From assembly GCA_963850605.1 (NCBI GenBank), contig CAWKLX010000007.1:496001-560000 (forward strand): a stretch of 64,000 nt of DNA, written 5' to 3'. Positions 1 to 9,489 of the stretch are shown piece by piece. How positions within the stretch are numbered: position 1 is the stretch's first letter; each line of letters begins with the position of its first letter. Source of the stretch: BOG-908 sp963850605 (GTDB lineage Bacteria > Pseudomonadota > Alphaproteobacteria > Acetobacterales > Acetobacteraceae). Position numbers and translations under genes: made by a program. Under the pieces are notes generated by a model that searched no databases, was not told the origin of the DNA, and saw only the letters and a program-made list of their open reading frames with translations.

Positions 1-1
1 G

Positions 2-328
2 GCCGTCATTCCGCCCGACGCGCACGTGGCCGAAGACGAGCTGGGCGCGCGCATCTACGCCGGCGCCTGCGCAAGCTGCCACCGCACCAACGGCACGGGC
101 GCGCAATCGCCCTACGCCGCTTTGGCCGGCGCGCATAGTGTCGCCGATCCGGACGGCACCAACCTGATGCAGGTGGTGCTGCATGGTGGCAAGATCGCGA
201 CCCCCGACGGCACGCTCGTCATGCCGGCCTTCCAGCGCGGCTATTCCGATATCGAATTAGCGGCCGTGGCCAACTACACGATCGCCCATTTCGGCCAGCG
301 TGCCGGACGGGTCAGTCCTGCGACATGA
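2..328 (+). CDS. Cytochrome c family protein, C-terminal part (cut by window start)
   Basis: The coding sequence enters from outside the window and only about 108 residues are visible. A single c-type heme site CASCH lies at visible residues 23-27, and a Met in LVMPAF is the likely distal ligand. The spacing and the ending (an ELAAVANY helix) match the last heme domain of the cytochrome subunit of membrane-bound alcohol, aldehyde or gluconate dehydrogenases of acetic acid bacteria. Such subunits pass electrons from a periplasmic dehydrogenase to ubiquinone. Which dehydrogenase it serves cannot be told, because its partner genes lie upstream of the window. Confidence 0.8.
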   Translation, partial: AVIPPDAHVAEDELGARIYAGACASCHRTNGTGAQSPYAALAGAHSVADPDGTNLMQVVLHGGKIATPDGTLVMPAFQRGYSDIELAAVANYTIAHFGQRAGRVSPAT

Positions 329-332
329 AGGC

Positions 333-374
333 AAGTAGTCCTTTTTTGAAAAAAAGGACCAAAAAACTTTTCTC
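333..374. repeat. Diverged copy of the T/A-rich palindromic intergenic repeat
   Basis: Just after the cytochrome gene a hairpin of a T6 arm, a short turn and an A7 arm is followed by an accAAAAAACTTTT tail. This is the same architecture (inverted arms plus an AACTTTT end) as the copies at 2721, 26545, 33246 and 60739, but with more substitutions. It sits at a gene end and could act as a transcription terminator. Confidence 0.5.
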
Positions 375-443
375 TTATGAATCCGGGACAGCCGGACAAA
401 GATTTTTCACGTTCTGTTCTCGAGAAAAAAGACCCTTGTCCGC

Positions 444-2720
444 GTGACGCGCGCATCGATCTCGTTGCGCCGCGGCCTCGCCGGGCTGGCAGTGGCCTGC
501 ACCTTGCCGATGCTGCTGGCCTTCGCCGTCGAAGCCTACGTGCAATACCATTCCGAGCGGATCCGCGCTGGCCAGCACCAGCTCGACGTGGCCCGCAGCA
601 TGACCGCGACACTGGACCGCGAACAGGGCGGCGCCATCGCCAGCTTGCAGGCACTTGCCCTCTCGCCGCGGCTGCAAGTGGGCGATCTTCCCGGGTTCCG
701 GACCTTGGCAATGCGCTTCATGGCCACCCAGCCGGACAGGAGCGGCCTGGTGCTGCTTGACGAGACAGGGCAGCACCTCGTCAACACCGGGGTGGCACCC
801 GGCCATCCGCTACCGCGCCGCAACGCCGCCGCAAACGAAACGGTGACCCGCGCCGTCTTCCGCACCGCCCAGCCGGTAATCTCGGACCTCTTTCCGCGAG
901 CCCTTGACGGCTCGATGATCGTGACCGCGGACGTGCCGGTGTTGCGGGACGGCCAGGTGATCTACGATCTCAGCCTGGTGCTGCCGGCCGACCGCTTCAC
1001 CCGCATCATCGCCGAGCAGCACTTGGAGCCAGGGACTGTCTCCTCGATCTACGACCGGCAGGGCGTGCACGTGGCGCGTCTGCCCAGCTCAAGCCGCTAC
1101 ACCGGAGAGCCGGCGCTGCCCCTCTTGCGCGCGTCGCTGGCGCGCGCCTCCGAGGGAATCATCGCGTCCACCTCCATGGAGGGCACACCCTTGCTCAGCG
1201 CCTTCAGCCATGCGCGGCTCTCCGGCTGGAGCATTACGATCGGCGTGCCGGAATCGCTGCTGCGGGCCAGGCTGCTAGCGTCGCTCGGCATGTTGTTCGT
1301 GGCCGGCTCGCTTGGCCTGGTCGCAAGCCTGGGGCTGGCCGCCCTACTGGCGCAGCGCGTCCTGGTGCCGATGCGGGCGCTGGCCCGCATGGCCGCCGAT
1401 CCCGCGGCACAAATCGAACGGCCGACATTCAGCCTGCAGGAGGTCGATGCAGTAGCCGACGCCTTGCGCCGGAGCCTGGCTGGCAGGCAGGCGGCCCTGG
1501 AAGCGCTGCAGCGCCTGAACGAGGAGCTGGAGCAGCGCGTCCGTCACGAAATCAAAAACCGCGAGCAGGCCCAGGCGCAGCTCGCCCAGTCGCAGCGCAT
1601 GGAAGCTCTGGGCCAGCTGGCCGGCGGCATCGCGCATGATTTCAACAACGTGCTGCAGGCCGTGACCGGCGGGCTGAGCCTGATCCAGCGCCGGGCGGAG
1701 GACGCGTCGGCGGTGCGCCGGCTGTCCGGAATGGCGGCCGATGCGGCCGCGCGCGGGGCGGCCATCACCGGCCGGCTGCTCACCTTCGCACGCCGCGGCG
1801 AACTTGTGGCCGTCTCCATCGAGCCGCGCACCCTGCTGGGCAGCCTGCGCGAGATGCTCGCCCACACGTTGGGGTCCGGGATCGATGTGCGGGTGGATGT
1901 CGAGGAGAATACGCCGCATCTGGCGGCCGACCGGGCGCAATTGGAAACGGTGCTGGTGAACCTGGCCGTCAACGCGCGCGACGCCATGCCGGATGGTGGA
2001 ATACTGACGCTGCGCACCTCCGCCGAGCCAGCCCTTCCGGCCGGCACCGACCGGCGCGGCCGGCCAATCTATGACGCCTATGTGCGCATCGATGTGATCG
2101 ATACGGGTACCGGCATGCAACCGGCCACCCTCGCCCGCGCCAGCGAGCCCTTCTTCACCACCAAGCCGCCCGGCAAGGGCACGGGACTTGGCCTGGCCAT
2201 GGCACGCGGCTTCGCCGAGCAATCCGGCGGCACGCTGCGCATCCAGAGCGACGAAGGCGCCGGCACCACGGTTTCCCTGTGGTTTCCGCGTGCCGAGGCA
2301 AGCGACGACCCGATCAGGCCCGCGCCACCGCCCGCCATCGATACGGGCCGGCCTCCGCTGCGCGTGCTGATGGTCGATGACGACGGCATGGTCCGGGACA
2401 TGCTGGCCAACGAATTGCAGGATCGCGGTTTTTTCGTCACCACGGCCTGCGACGGCCTGGCGGCGCTGTCTTTGCTGGATGCGGGGCTGGAGGCCGACGT
2501 TCTGGTGTCGGACTATGCCATGCCGGGCATGAACGGCCTGGCACTGATCGAGGAGGCAAGAAAGCGCCGCCCCGACCTGCCGGCGCTGTTGCTGACCGGC
2601 TATGCCGAGGCCGAGGCTGGCCTGCACACACAGCATGACCCCCTGCTCGCAGTGTTGCGCAAACCCGTCTCTGGCACCGAACTGGCCGCAGGCACCGAAG
2701 CCCTGAGGCAGGTTTCGTAG
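444..2720 (+). CDS. Hybrid sensor histidine kinase / response regulator
   Basis: A 758-residue inner-membrane signalling protein. A first membrane helix (about residues 13-32) and a second (about 278-303) flank a periplasmic region of about 240 residues resembling a double Cache sensor. A HAMP-like/coiled-coil linker follows. The HisKA box GGIAHDFNNVLQ has the phospho-acceptor at His398. The ATPase domain shows NLAVNARDAMPDGG, DTGTGM and GKGTGLGLAM. A C-terminal receiver domain (about 640-758) has Asp690 in VSDYAMPG. The start is a GTG with no strong ribosome-binding site, so the exact start is uncertain. No separate output regulator gene is adjacent. The ligand is unknown. Confidence 0.9.
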   Translation: MTRASISLRRGLAGLAVACTLPMLLAFAVEAYVQYHSERIRAGQHQLDVARSMTATLDREQGGAIASLQALALSPRLQVGDLPGFRTLAMRFMATQPDRSGLVLLDETGQHLVNTGVAPGHPLPRRNAAANETVTRAVFRTAQPVISDLFPRALDGSMIVTADVPVLRDGQVIYDLSLVLPADRFTRIIAEQHLEPGTVSSIYDRQGVHVARLPSSSRYTGEPALPLLRASLARASEGIIASTSMEGTPLLSAFSHARLSGWSITIGVPESLLRARLLASLGMLFVAGSLGLVASLGLAALLAQRVLVPMRALARMAADPAAQIERPTFSLQEVDAVADALRRSLAGRQAALEALQRLNEELEQRVRHEIKNREQAQAQLAQSQRMEALGQLAGGIAHDFNNVLQAVTGGLSLIQRRAEDASAVRRLSGMAADAAARGAAITGRLLTFARRGELVAVSIEPRTLLGSLREMLAHTLGSGIDVRVDVEENTPHLAADRAQLETVLVNLAVNARDAMPDGGILTLRTSAEPALPAGTDRRGRPIYDAYVRIDVIDTGTGMQPATLARASEPFFTTKPPGKGTGLGLAMARGFAEQSGGTLRIQSDEGAGTTVSLWFPRAEASDDPIRPAPPPAIDTGRPPLRVLMVDDDGMVRDMLANELQDRGFFVTTACDGLAALSLLDAGLEADVLVSDYAMPGMNGLALIEEARKRRPDLPALLLTGYAEAEAGLHTQHDPLLAVLRKPVSGTELAAGTEALRQVS

Positions 2721-2789
2721 AAGTCTTTGCTTCTTTTCTGTAGACAAGAAGACTCTTCTTTGTTGAAACAAAGAAGCCAAGAACTTTGT
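2721..2789. repeat. Palindromic T/A-rich intergenic repeat between convergent genes
   Basis: This is a full two-arm copy of the repeat seen at 26545. A first hairpin (CTTCTTTTC...GAAAAGAAG type, with substitutions) is followed by a second one (TTCTTTG...CAAAGAA) and an AAGAACTTTG tail. It fills the whole gap between the sensor kinase stop and the tmk stop, so it lies between two converging transcripts, as expected for a bidirectional terminator. Confidence 0.6.
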
Positions 2790-3410
2790 TCAATTTAACC
2801 CTGCTATGACTTGGCGTGCGACTTCTTCCTGAGGCAGGCTTGCGTCAACGATCAGTGTCGGGGTTTCGCTTGCCTGAGCCAAAAAACCGGCGCGCACGCG
2901 GTCGTGGAACGCCAACGGCAATGCCTCGAATTTCGTCTCGTCCGACATCTCCGCAGCCAAGCGGCGCGTGCTGCGGCGTAAACCTACACGCGGATCGACG
3001 TCCAACAGCACGGTCAGGTCCGGCCTCAGCCCGCCGACCAAACGCTCGTGCATGTCCAAGATCAGATCGCGCGGCAATCCACTACCCGCACCCTGGTAGG
3101 CCAGCGTGGACCCCAAATAGCGGTCGCACAGCACCGTCTCACCGCGATCGAGTGCCGGCTGGATCACGCGCCGGACGTGCTGCACGCGCGCGGCGATCAT
3201 CAGCAGCAGCTCGGCTTCGGGCGCCCAATCCGGGGCATCCTGGGCCAGCAGCAAGGCGCGCAGCGACAAACCCTCGGGCGTGCCGCCAGGCTCGCGGGTG
3301 AGGGTCGCGCGCCGGCCCCGCTCGCGCAATGCCGCCTCCAGCGCGATCATCGCTGACGTCTTGCCGGCCCCCTCGCCGCCCTCGAACACGATGAAGCGGC
3401 CGCGGGTCAT
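2790..3410 (-). CDS. tmk: Thymidylate kinase
   Basis: Phosphorylates dTMP to dTDP for DNA synthesis in the cytoplasm. The 206-residue length is normal for the family. The P-loop FEGGEGAGKT is at residues 9-18, the DRYLGSTLAYQG motif (the DRY/H signature of the dTMP site) lies mid-protein, and a lid-region Arg cluster follows. It is the last gene of a minus-strand run (mltB-like, rlpA, D-Ala-D-Ala carboxypeptidase, tmk), starting 15 bases after the carboxypeptidase stop. In many alphaproteobacteria tmk follows dacC-like genes in this order. The downstream partner holB is absent here because a convergent gene begins. Confidence 0.95.
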   Translation of the reverse strand: MTRGRFIVFEGGEGAGKTSAMIALEAALRERGRRATLTREPGGTPEGLSLRALLLAQDAPDWAPEAELLLMIAARVQHVRRVIQPALDRGETVLCDRYLGSTLAYQGAGSGLPRDLILDMHERLVGGLRPDLTVLLDVDPRVGLRRSTRRLAAEMSDETKFEALPLAFHDRVRAGFLAQASETPTLIVDASLPQEEVARQVIAGLN

Positions 3411-3425
3411 CGTGCTGGAGAGGTC

Positions 3426-4676
3426 CTATGCTCCGGTCAGGAGGTGCGTGACGACCGCGACCGCGCGCCCCGGAATGCCCATACGTCCGACATCGTCGCC
3501 GGCCAGCAGCGCCACCTCGCTTTGCGGCACGCCCTGGCCGCTGACCGTCAGCTTGCCGACTACCTGCCCACGGCGCACCGGCGCGGGGATCGGGCTGTCA
3601 TAGGCGATCGTGATATGGGCGTGCTGGCGCCAGGCGCGCGGCATGGTCAGCGTCAGATCCTGCCCGCCCACCAGCGGCACGGTATGGCTGGTGCCGAGAT
3701 AGACCGGCGCGTTTTCCACCGTATCGCCCGCCGCAAACAGTTTGACGTTTTCGAAGTTGGCGAACGCCCAGCCCATCAGCCGGACGCTTTCCTCCACACG
3801 CGCCCGCGCCGTCGGCATGCCGTTCAGCACCATGATCACGCGGCGCCCGTTATGCTCGGCGCTGCCCACCACGCCGAACCCGCCGGCATCGGTGTGGCCG
3901 GTCTTGAGGCCGTCCGCCATGCCGCGCTGCACCAGCGGGTTGCGGTTGTATTGAACGATGCCGTGATAGGTGAATGTCTTTTCGGCGTCGTAGTGATAAT
4001 ATTCCGGAAAATCCTTGATGATCGCCTTGGCGAGCGTGGCGATGTCGCGCACCGACATGTGGTGCGCGGGGTCCGGCCAGCCGGTGCAATTGCGGAATAC
4101 GCTGTTGGTCAGGCCAAGCGTTTTCGCCTCGGCGTTCATCATCTCGACAAACTGTTCTTCCGAACCCGCGATACCTTCGGCCAGCACGATGCAGGCATCG
4201 TTGCCGGACTGGATGATCATGCCGCGGATCAGGTCCTCGACCTTGATGGCTCCACCGAGCTCCACGAACATTTTCGAACCCTGCGTGCGCCAGGCGTGCT
4301 CGCTGACCGGCAGCGTCTGGTCCAGCCTGAGCGTGCCGGCCTTCAGCTTGGAATAGACGATATAGGCGGTCATCAGCTTGGTCATCGAGGATGGCGGCAT
4401 CTCCGCATCCGCCTGCTTGTCCAGCAGCGTGGCACCGGTGTTGAAATCCAGGATCACCGCCCATTGCGCCGTGGTGTCCATCGGGCCGAGCGGCGTGTTG
4501 GCCGGGCCACCCTGGCCACCGGCATAGGTGCCCTGGTCCTCGTCGTCGCCTCCGCCCCCAGCGGCCGGCTTGTGCGCCCCTGCGGTCGGCGCGGCATGGT
4601 GCGGGCGCGCATGCGCGGCCCCGGCGGCAAGAAGGGCGGCGCCGCACACCAGCAGATCGCGTCGTGTCTGGGTCAT
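3426..4676 (-). CDS. D-alanyl-D-alanine carboxypeptidase (low-molecular-weight penicillin-binding protein, S11 family)
   Basis: Trims the terminal D-Ala from peptidoglycan stem peptides in the periplasm. 416 residues. A Tat/Sec-like signal (TRRDLLVCGAALLAAGAAHA) opens the protein, then a Gly/Asp-rich linker. The three penicillin-binding motifs are present: SMTK with the nucleophile Ser97 and Lys100, SGN at 157-159, and KTG at 258-260. A C-terminal PBP5_C-like beta domain follows. It starts 12 bases after the rlpA stop, in an operon with two other wall enzymes. The gene could be called dacC or dacF; the sequence does not decide. Confidence 0.93.
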   Translation of the reverse strand: MTQTRRDLLVCGAALLAAGAAHARPHHAAPTAGAHKPAAGGGGDDEDQGTYAGGQGGPANTPLGPMDTTAQWAVILDFNTGATLLDKQADAEMPPSSMTKLMTAYIVYSKLKAGTLRLDQTLPVSEHAWRTQGSKMFVELGGAIKVEDLIRGMIIQSGNDACIVLAEGIAGSEEQFVEMMNAEAKTLGLTNSVFRNCTGWPDPAHHMSVRDIATLAKAIIKDFPEYYHYDAEKTFTYHGIVQYNRNPLVQRGMADGLKTGHTDAGGFGVVGSAEHNGRRVIMVLNGMPTARARVEESVRLMGWAFANFENVKLFAAGDTVENAPVYLGTSHTVPLVGGQDLTLTMPRAWRQHAHITIAYDSPIPAPVRRGQVVGKLTVSGQGVPQSEVALLAGDDVGRMGIPGRAVAVVTHLLTGA

Positions 4677-4688
4677 GGCAAAACTCCT

Positions 4689-5571
4689 CTAATCCACCGA
4701 TATCCTGGCATCGACCACGCCAGCCGCCAGCGCCTGAGCAAGCGCCGCATCGGCCTGGGCGATCGTGGCGAACGGGCCTGCCACCACGGCGTAGCTGGTC
4801 TGCCGCCCATCGCGGGAGCGCACCACGTCGGCGCCGAGTTCCGCCAAGCCTGGCCGCCACTCGGTTCGCATACGTGAACCGCCCGAAACTGCCGCAATGA
4901 AGCATAAGCTGGCCCGGGTTGGGGTAGGTGGCCGTAATCCGTTCGGGCAGGCGGTCCGGCACGCGAGGGCCGGCCACCTCCGGAGTGGCTTGGTCCAGCC
5001 GGCGCGCGGGACCTGCCGGGCCGGCGCCCGGGGCCGGCAGCGCCTCGGCGGTGATGGCGGCGCGCGGCGCGGTGGCGACCTGCAGCTTCGGGCCGCCGCC
5101 CATCTGCTCGACAAGCTGGCGGCTCGGTGTCTCGTCGAGGCGAACACGCACACGCGCCACACCATCCGGCGGCATCGCCAGCAGCAGGGCAGCGCGCGGC
5201 GACACGGCGATGACGCGCCCCGGCGAGGCAGGTCCGCGGTCGTTGACCCGGACCAGAACCTGGCGGCCGTTCTCCAAATTCGTGACTTCGACGATCGACG
5301 GCAACTGCACCGTCTGCATCGACGCGGTCAGCGCGGACGCGTCCGGCACCTCGCCATCGGCCGTCAGCCCAGGATGCGGCGCCTGCACACTGGCGATGCC
5401 GGTCGTGTCCAGCCCGTACGCCTCGGCCGGGTAGAACCAATGGCCGCCCGCCTGATAGGCTTCGCCCAGAAAATAATGCGGGTGCGCCACCAGCGCGGGG
5501 GCAGGTGGCCGGCGGTGCAGGCAGCCGGAAACGGTAACCAGCAGCGCGGCCCACAATGCCGCAAGACGCAT
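4689..5571 (-). CDS. rlpA: Septal ring lytic transglycosylase RlpA-like lipoprotein with SPOR domain (frameshifted)
   Basis: RlpA cleaves peptide-free glycan strands at the division site. The start chosen is the ATG at 5571, which gives a lipoprotein signal with lipobox VSGC. A double-psi beta-barrel follows, with conserved HYFLGEAY and RVNDRGP. The C-terminal SPOR domain is split: frame one ends its match at YANRVAARL, and the next frame continues AELGADVVRS to the stop at 4689. Removing one base near 4845 joins the two halves into one protein of about 293 residues. The gene lies between mltB-like and carboxypeptidase genes with short gaps, which supports a working operon. An assembly error is the likeliest cause of the break. 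Confidence 0.85.
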
Positions 5572-5584
5572 CGCCTGCGCCGGC

Positions 5585-6538
5585 CTAAGCCACCGCATTG
5601 CCCAGCAGCCCCACGCCGAGCGCATAGAAATCCGATGGGTTGTAGCGTCGGATGACGTTGAAATTGGTGTACACCATGAACGCGTCGCCGCCCGCGCCGT
5701 CGGGCATCAGCAGCGCGCCGCGCACCTCGCCGCGCGAGAATTTTTGCCCGTCGATGCGGCGCACCCCGTCTGCCTGCCACTCTGCCAGGCTGCGCACAAC
5801 CTCGCGCCCGCTGCGCCCGGCCAGGGCATCGGGCGCGCGGACCGGCTGGCCCCAGGGTTCGCCGGGCCGCCAGCCGCATTTAGCCAGGTAGTTCGCGACA
5901 GAGCCGAACACGTCCGCCCGGTCCGTCCAGATATCGCGCCGCCCATCGCCGTCGGCATCGACGGCATAATGCAGGTAGGAGCTGGGCATGAATTGCGGCT
6001 GGCCCATCGCGCCGGCCCAGCTTCCGGTCATCGCACCAGGAGAAATGTCGCCCGAATCCAGGATGCGCAGCGCGCCTAGCAGCTCACCGCGAAAGTAGCC
6101 GGCGCGGCGCCCCTCATAGGCCAGCGTCGCCAAGGACTCGACCACGCGGTAGCTGCCGGTGCGCTCGCCGAAACCGGACTCCAGACCCCAGATCCCCATG
6201 ACCACGCGAGGGTCGGCGGGATAGCGCGCGGTAATGGCGGCAAGCCGGGCCGCCTCCTGCCCATAGATCGCGCGCGCCTTGTCCAGCCGCGTCTGCGGCA
6301 GCACCCGCTGGCGGTACTGCGCCCAGGTAAGCGAAAACTCCGGCTGGTGGTGGTCCAGCTCGATCACCTTCGCGTTCGGCGCCACACCCTCGAACGCCGC
6401 ATCCACCGTTCGGCCGCGCACACCCTGCCGCACCGCCTCCGCCCGCACGCTGGCGACGAACGCGGCAAACCGGTCCGCGGCAAACGCGGCGAACGGGACG
6501 GCCAGCGGTGCGGCCAGACAGACTCGGCGGGTGATCAT
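5585..6538 (-). CDS. Lytic murein transglycosylase, MltB family (SLT_2)
   Basis: Cuts peptidoglycan glycan strands with formation of 1,6-anhydro ends. 317 residues. The N-terminal segment, with TRR and a hydrophobic stretch to about residue 21, is a signal peptide ending in AFAAD. The catalytic core contains GIWGLESGFG (catalytic Glu in the family), then GAMGQPQFMPSSYL and DADGDGRRDIW, all typical of MltB. There is no lipobox. It is the first gene of the minus-strand wall operon and ends 13 bases before rlpA. A C-terminal peptidoglycan-binding domain found in some relatives is absent. Confidence 0.93.
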   Translation of the reverse strand: MITRRVCLAAPLAVPFAAFAADRFAAFVASVRAEAVRQGVRGRTVDAAFEGVAPNAKVIELDHHQPEFSLTWAQYRQRVLPQTRLDKARAIYGQEAARLAAITARYPADPRVVMGIWGLESGFGERTGSYRVVESLATLAYEGRRAGYFRGELLGALRILDSGDISPGAMTGSWAGAMGQPQFMPSSYLHYAVDADGDGRRDIWTDRADVFGSVANYLAKCGWRPGEPWGQPVRAPDALAGRSGREVVRSLAEWQADGVRRIDGQKFSRGEVRGALLMPDGAGGDAFMVYTNFNVIRRYNPSDFYALGVGLLGNAVA

Positions 6539-6736
6539 GGCCCCGCTCTACCACAGGGGTGCCGCGCCGAGTCAGCCCGCGCGGCCGGTGGAGACGTTTG
6601 CATACTGTGACAACGCTGGCCGGTGCGGTCACGGAGAGCGACACCTATTCGTCACAACCAAGTGTTTTCGGCTGCCCTATGATGCGGTTGCAAACGGTCG
6701 CCATCATCGACCGGCGCGGGAAGTGGAGAGACGGAC

Positions 6737-7927
6737 ATGGCACACCGGCCGAGACACCCCAAGACCATCGCCAGCCAGGGATTGACGCCCGGCGAGACCA
6801 GGCCGCGGCCCAAGCGGGGCAGTTCGCAAGCGCATGGCGGCATCAGCGCGCTGCACCCGGTCAGCCATCGCAACACCAGCTTCCAGCCGCTGCCCCGCCC
6901 GCTGGGCCTGGCGCCGTTCCACTACGATCTGGCGGCCAAATTCCCGGCCATCGGGGACGCCATCACCAAGGCGGGAAAAATGGTGTTCCACGTCATGGCC
7001 GATACCGGAGGCGTGGTCGATGGCACGCCGCAGAACAACGTGGCCAATGCGCTGGTGGACGACCTCGACACCAACCCGACCGGCAAGCCGCTGTTCAACT
7101 ACAACGTGGGCGACGTGGTGTATTTCACCGGCGCGCCCGAGGACTATTACGCGCAGTTCTACGAACCGTACGCGCATTACGACGTTCCGATCTTCTCCGT
7201 CCCCGGCAACCACGACGGCGAAGTGGACGACCCCACCAAGCAGACATCGCTGGACGGCTGGGTCGATTACTTCATGCAGGAGCACCCGGACGTCGATCCG
7301 ATCTCCAAGGACGCGCCGCGCGTGCAGCTCGACCTGCCGAACCCGTACTACACGCTGGTCACCCCATTCGCGACCATAGTGGGCATGTACACGAACGTTC
7401 CCGAAGGCGGCTCCATCGATTCTGTTCAGCAGCAATGGCTGACCAACGAGTTCGCCACCGCACCCGAGGACCGCGCGCTGATCCTGGCGCTGCACCACCC
7501 GGTATACTCGTTCGACGTCTATCACAGCGGCAGTTCGAAAATGGCCGACGCGCTGGAGAACGCCATCCGCGATACCGGGCGGGTGCCCAACCTGGTCATG
7601 TCCGGCCACGTGCACGACTACCAGCGCATCGAGCAGACGATTTCGCCGGATGGGCCGACCCCTTTCATCGTCACCGGCAATGGCGGCTACCATAATCTGC
7701 ACGCGGTGCACTCGCCCGCAGGACAGACCGCAAGCGACACCGGGGCGACGCTGAAATACGTCAACGACAAGGCCTGGGGGTTCATGACGTTCACGATCGA
7801 CGCCGACACGATTTCGGTGACCACAAAATTGGTGGCGCGTGACGGCACGGTGAGCGATGGAGATACGTTCAGCTATAGCGCGAAACCGGTGATGCTTGCG
7901 GACCGGAAATCGGTGCCGACGTTATGA
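6737..7927 (+). CDS. Calcineurin-like metallophosphoesterase
   Basis: A dinuclear-metal phosphoesterase of unknown substrate, 396 residues. The metal ligands are visible in order: ADTGG, YNVGD, VPGNHDGEVDD, ALHHP and SGHVHDYQR, the last matching purple acid phosphatase-like members. There is no clear signal peptide; the first 40 residues are basic and probably disordered. The ATG at 6737 follows a GGAGAG-type ribosome-binding site. The gene stands alone, converging with the unknown gene at 8063-9473, and the upstream 198 bases hold no gene. Confidence 0.85.
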   Translation: MAHRPRHPKTIASQGLTPGETRPRPKRGSSQAHGGISALHPVSHRNTSFQPLPRPLGLAPFHYDLAAKFPAIGDAITKAGKMVFHVMADTGGVVDGTPQNNVANALVDDLDTNPTGKPLFNYNVGDVVYFTGAPEDYYAQFYEPYAHYDVPIFSVPGNHDGEVDDPTKQTSLDGWVDYFMQEHPDVDPISKDAPRVQLDLPNPYYTLVTPFATIVGMYTNVPEGGSIDSVQQQWLTNEFATAPEDRALILALHHPVYSFDVYHSGSSKMADALENAIRDTGRVPNLVMSGHVHDYQRIEQTISPDGPTPFIVTGNGGYHNLHAVHSPAGQTASDTGATLKYVNDKAWGFMTFTIDADTISVTTKLVARDGTVSDGDTFSYSAKPVMLADRKSVPTL

Positions 7928-8062
7928 CAGATTAATATTAGCCCAGGGCTGGTAGGCCAACTTGCCGCCCCGTAGTCGCGGCAGTTGGATCGATGCTGAT
8001 ATGCAAACGGCCTCTGGATAAGCTTCGATCTTAACAAGACGAAGGTCCAGCAAAGGCGACTA

Positions 8063-9473
8063 TTAGATTTCCAGCAATCGTAAAAGATCTTTTATATAGC
8101 CAAAGTATATCGGAGCTTGATTGCTTAGCTTAACTAAAGAACCAGATTGATGATACAGGAAGGTGATGATGCCAGCGAAGCTCGTGGCGGATTGAAGGAC
8201 TTCCACAATAGCTTTTGCACTAATGTCAATAGCGGCCTTTTCAACTACTTTCTCGAAGCCCTTCAGCAAATGCCCGCCCGTAGCATGTAAAATTCCGCGC
8301 AGGAGACCTAAGCGCAACGCGACAACACCCTTACTTTCCACAGCGTGCATAGTGCCGCTTGCAATTGATCGACTGATTGACGCAGCCGACTTCTGATTCT
8401 ATCAGACCACTTTCTTGGACAAATGCGTGGAGTATGATAGCAGGAAGTTGCCGACTGGCAGCATCTATGCGCTGATAAATAGCAGCTGATGATTTAATGT
8501 CCCGAAGCAGGGAGACAGCCTGATCGTAACAGTTTACATACAGGTTATGGGCGACCATGAGTCTTCGAAGATCGAACATGTCCTCCTCGTCTAGACGTTC
8601 ATCTCGGTCAACAATAATTTCCTGCGCTCTGATCCTTTCTTCGATTTCGATACCTATGGACCACAAAATTGGAAGTCGAATTCTCCTAGCAGTACGCCCA
8701 ATTTCCTCTTGGTATTCAAATAAGAGGCCGGCTAGCAACTTGTCCTTGTTACCTATTCTCTGAATTATTCGCGCTTCAATTAACTTTTTTATCGCTCTAT
8801 CTACCACCGGCTGATACTGAGCAACTTGCTCCGTTTCGCTGCTCGAGCGCAGCCGAAACATTCCACGATCTTCAGCGAACGGGATTGTTCCCTTTTCATT
8901 TAAAAACGACGGAGATCTCTTGACGGAGAGAGTGCCGCTGGATTTCCTGGGCTTCCCAATGTTGCCGTGTGCAGCGAGGTAATTGGAAAGCACGCCAAGC
9001 GCAGGCTGAACGGCCTGGCGTGCGGCGTTTTGAACAGCTGCCCGAAAAGGCGCAGGCAAAACGTCTGCGAAGTACACGCTCTGAACTCGAATATCTCGGA
9101 AGTAATCGCGAAGAAAATCACCTCGTTCGTCAACCGTAATAATGCTTTGCAAAACGGTATCGTACTGCAGCCTTGATGAAAATATGTCGGCAAATCTCTC
9201 GTGGCGAATATTTTGTCGCGCAAACTCCAAAGCTTCTTTGGACCAAACGTTCAATCTATCTTCATTAAATCCTACTTGTTCTGGAATAGTCGCAGCGAGG
9301 AAAGTGTCTAGGTAGTTTGAGGTTGCGAAAAATAATTCCTGTTCGGACGGGTCACGAATCGCGAAGAAACTTGCATCTATAAGCAAACTTGCAAAGTCCG
9401 TATCGGAAACAACCTCGTTTAACATCTCGCGATACGTTGCCCGGAACGCCTGCGCCAAAGCACCAGCCGACAT
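8063..9473 (-). CDS. Protein of unknown function, AT-richer than its surroundings (one frameshift)
   Basis: No family is recognised. Two overlapping reading frames (residues 1-380 from 9473, and a 95-residue tail to 8063) read as one protein of about 469 residues once one base is removed near 8385. The joined reading passes from LIESE into SAASISRSIASG without loss of coding character. The protein is soluble and mostly helical, rich in charged residues, with a basic linker (KPRKSSGTLSVKRSPS) separating two halves. The last 90 residues contain hydrophobic helices. Base composition and codon use (many A/T third positions) differ sharply from scpB next door, suggesting recent transfer. It follows scpB by 16 bases but may not share its function. 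Confidence 0.7.
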
Positions 9474-9489
9474 GACTTGAATTTTTGAG

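Noticed and set aside
1344..2780. 478-codon open frame opposite the sensor kinase
   Set aside because: Its His/Gln/Arg-rich translation is the mirror of GC-rich coding DNA; the plus-strand kinase has all family motifs.
3850..5625. Long minus-strand open frame of 591 codons spanning rlpA and the carboxypeptidase gene
   Set aside because: Only its first part is rlpA; after the frame break it runs antiparallel to coding sense through the carboxypeptidase in the wrong frame, giving Arg/Gly-rich nonsense.
7928..8062. Gap between converging phosphoesterase and unknown gene examined for an attachment site or insertion-sequence end
   Set aside because: No terminal inverted repeat, target duplication or tRNA end was found despite the signs of transfer in the neighbouring gene.
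8557..8763. Short plus-strand open frame inside the unknown 8.1-9.5 kb gene
   Set aside because: No ribosome-binding site; it lies opposite the longer coding frame and its serine-rich translation looks random.
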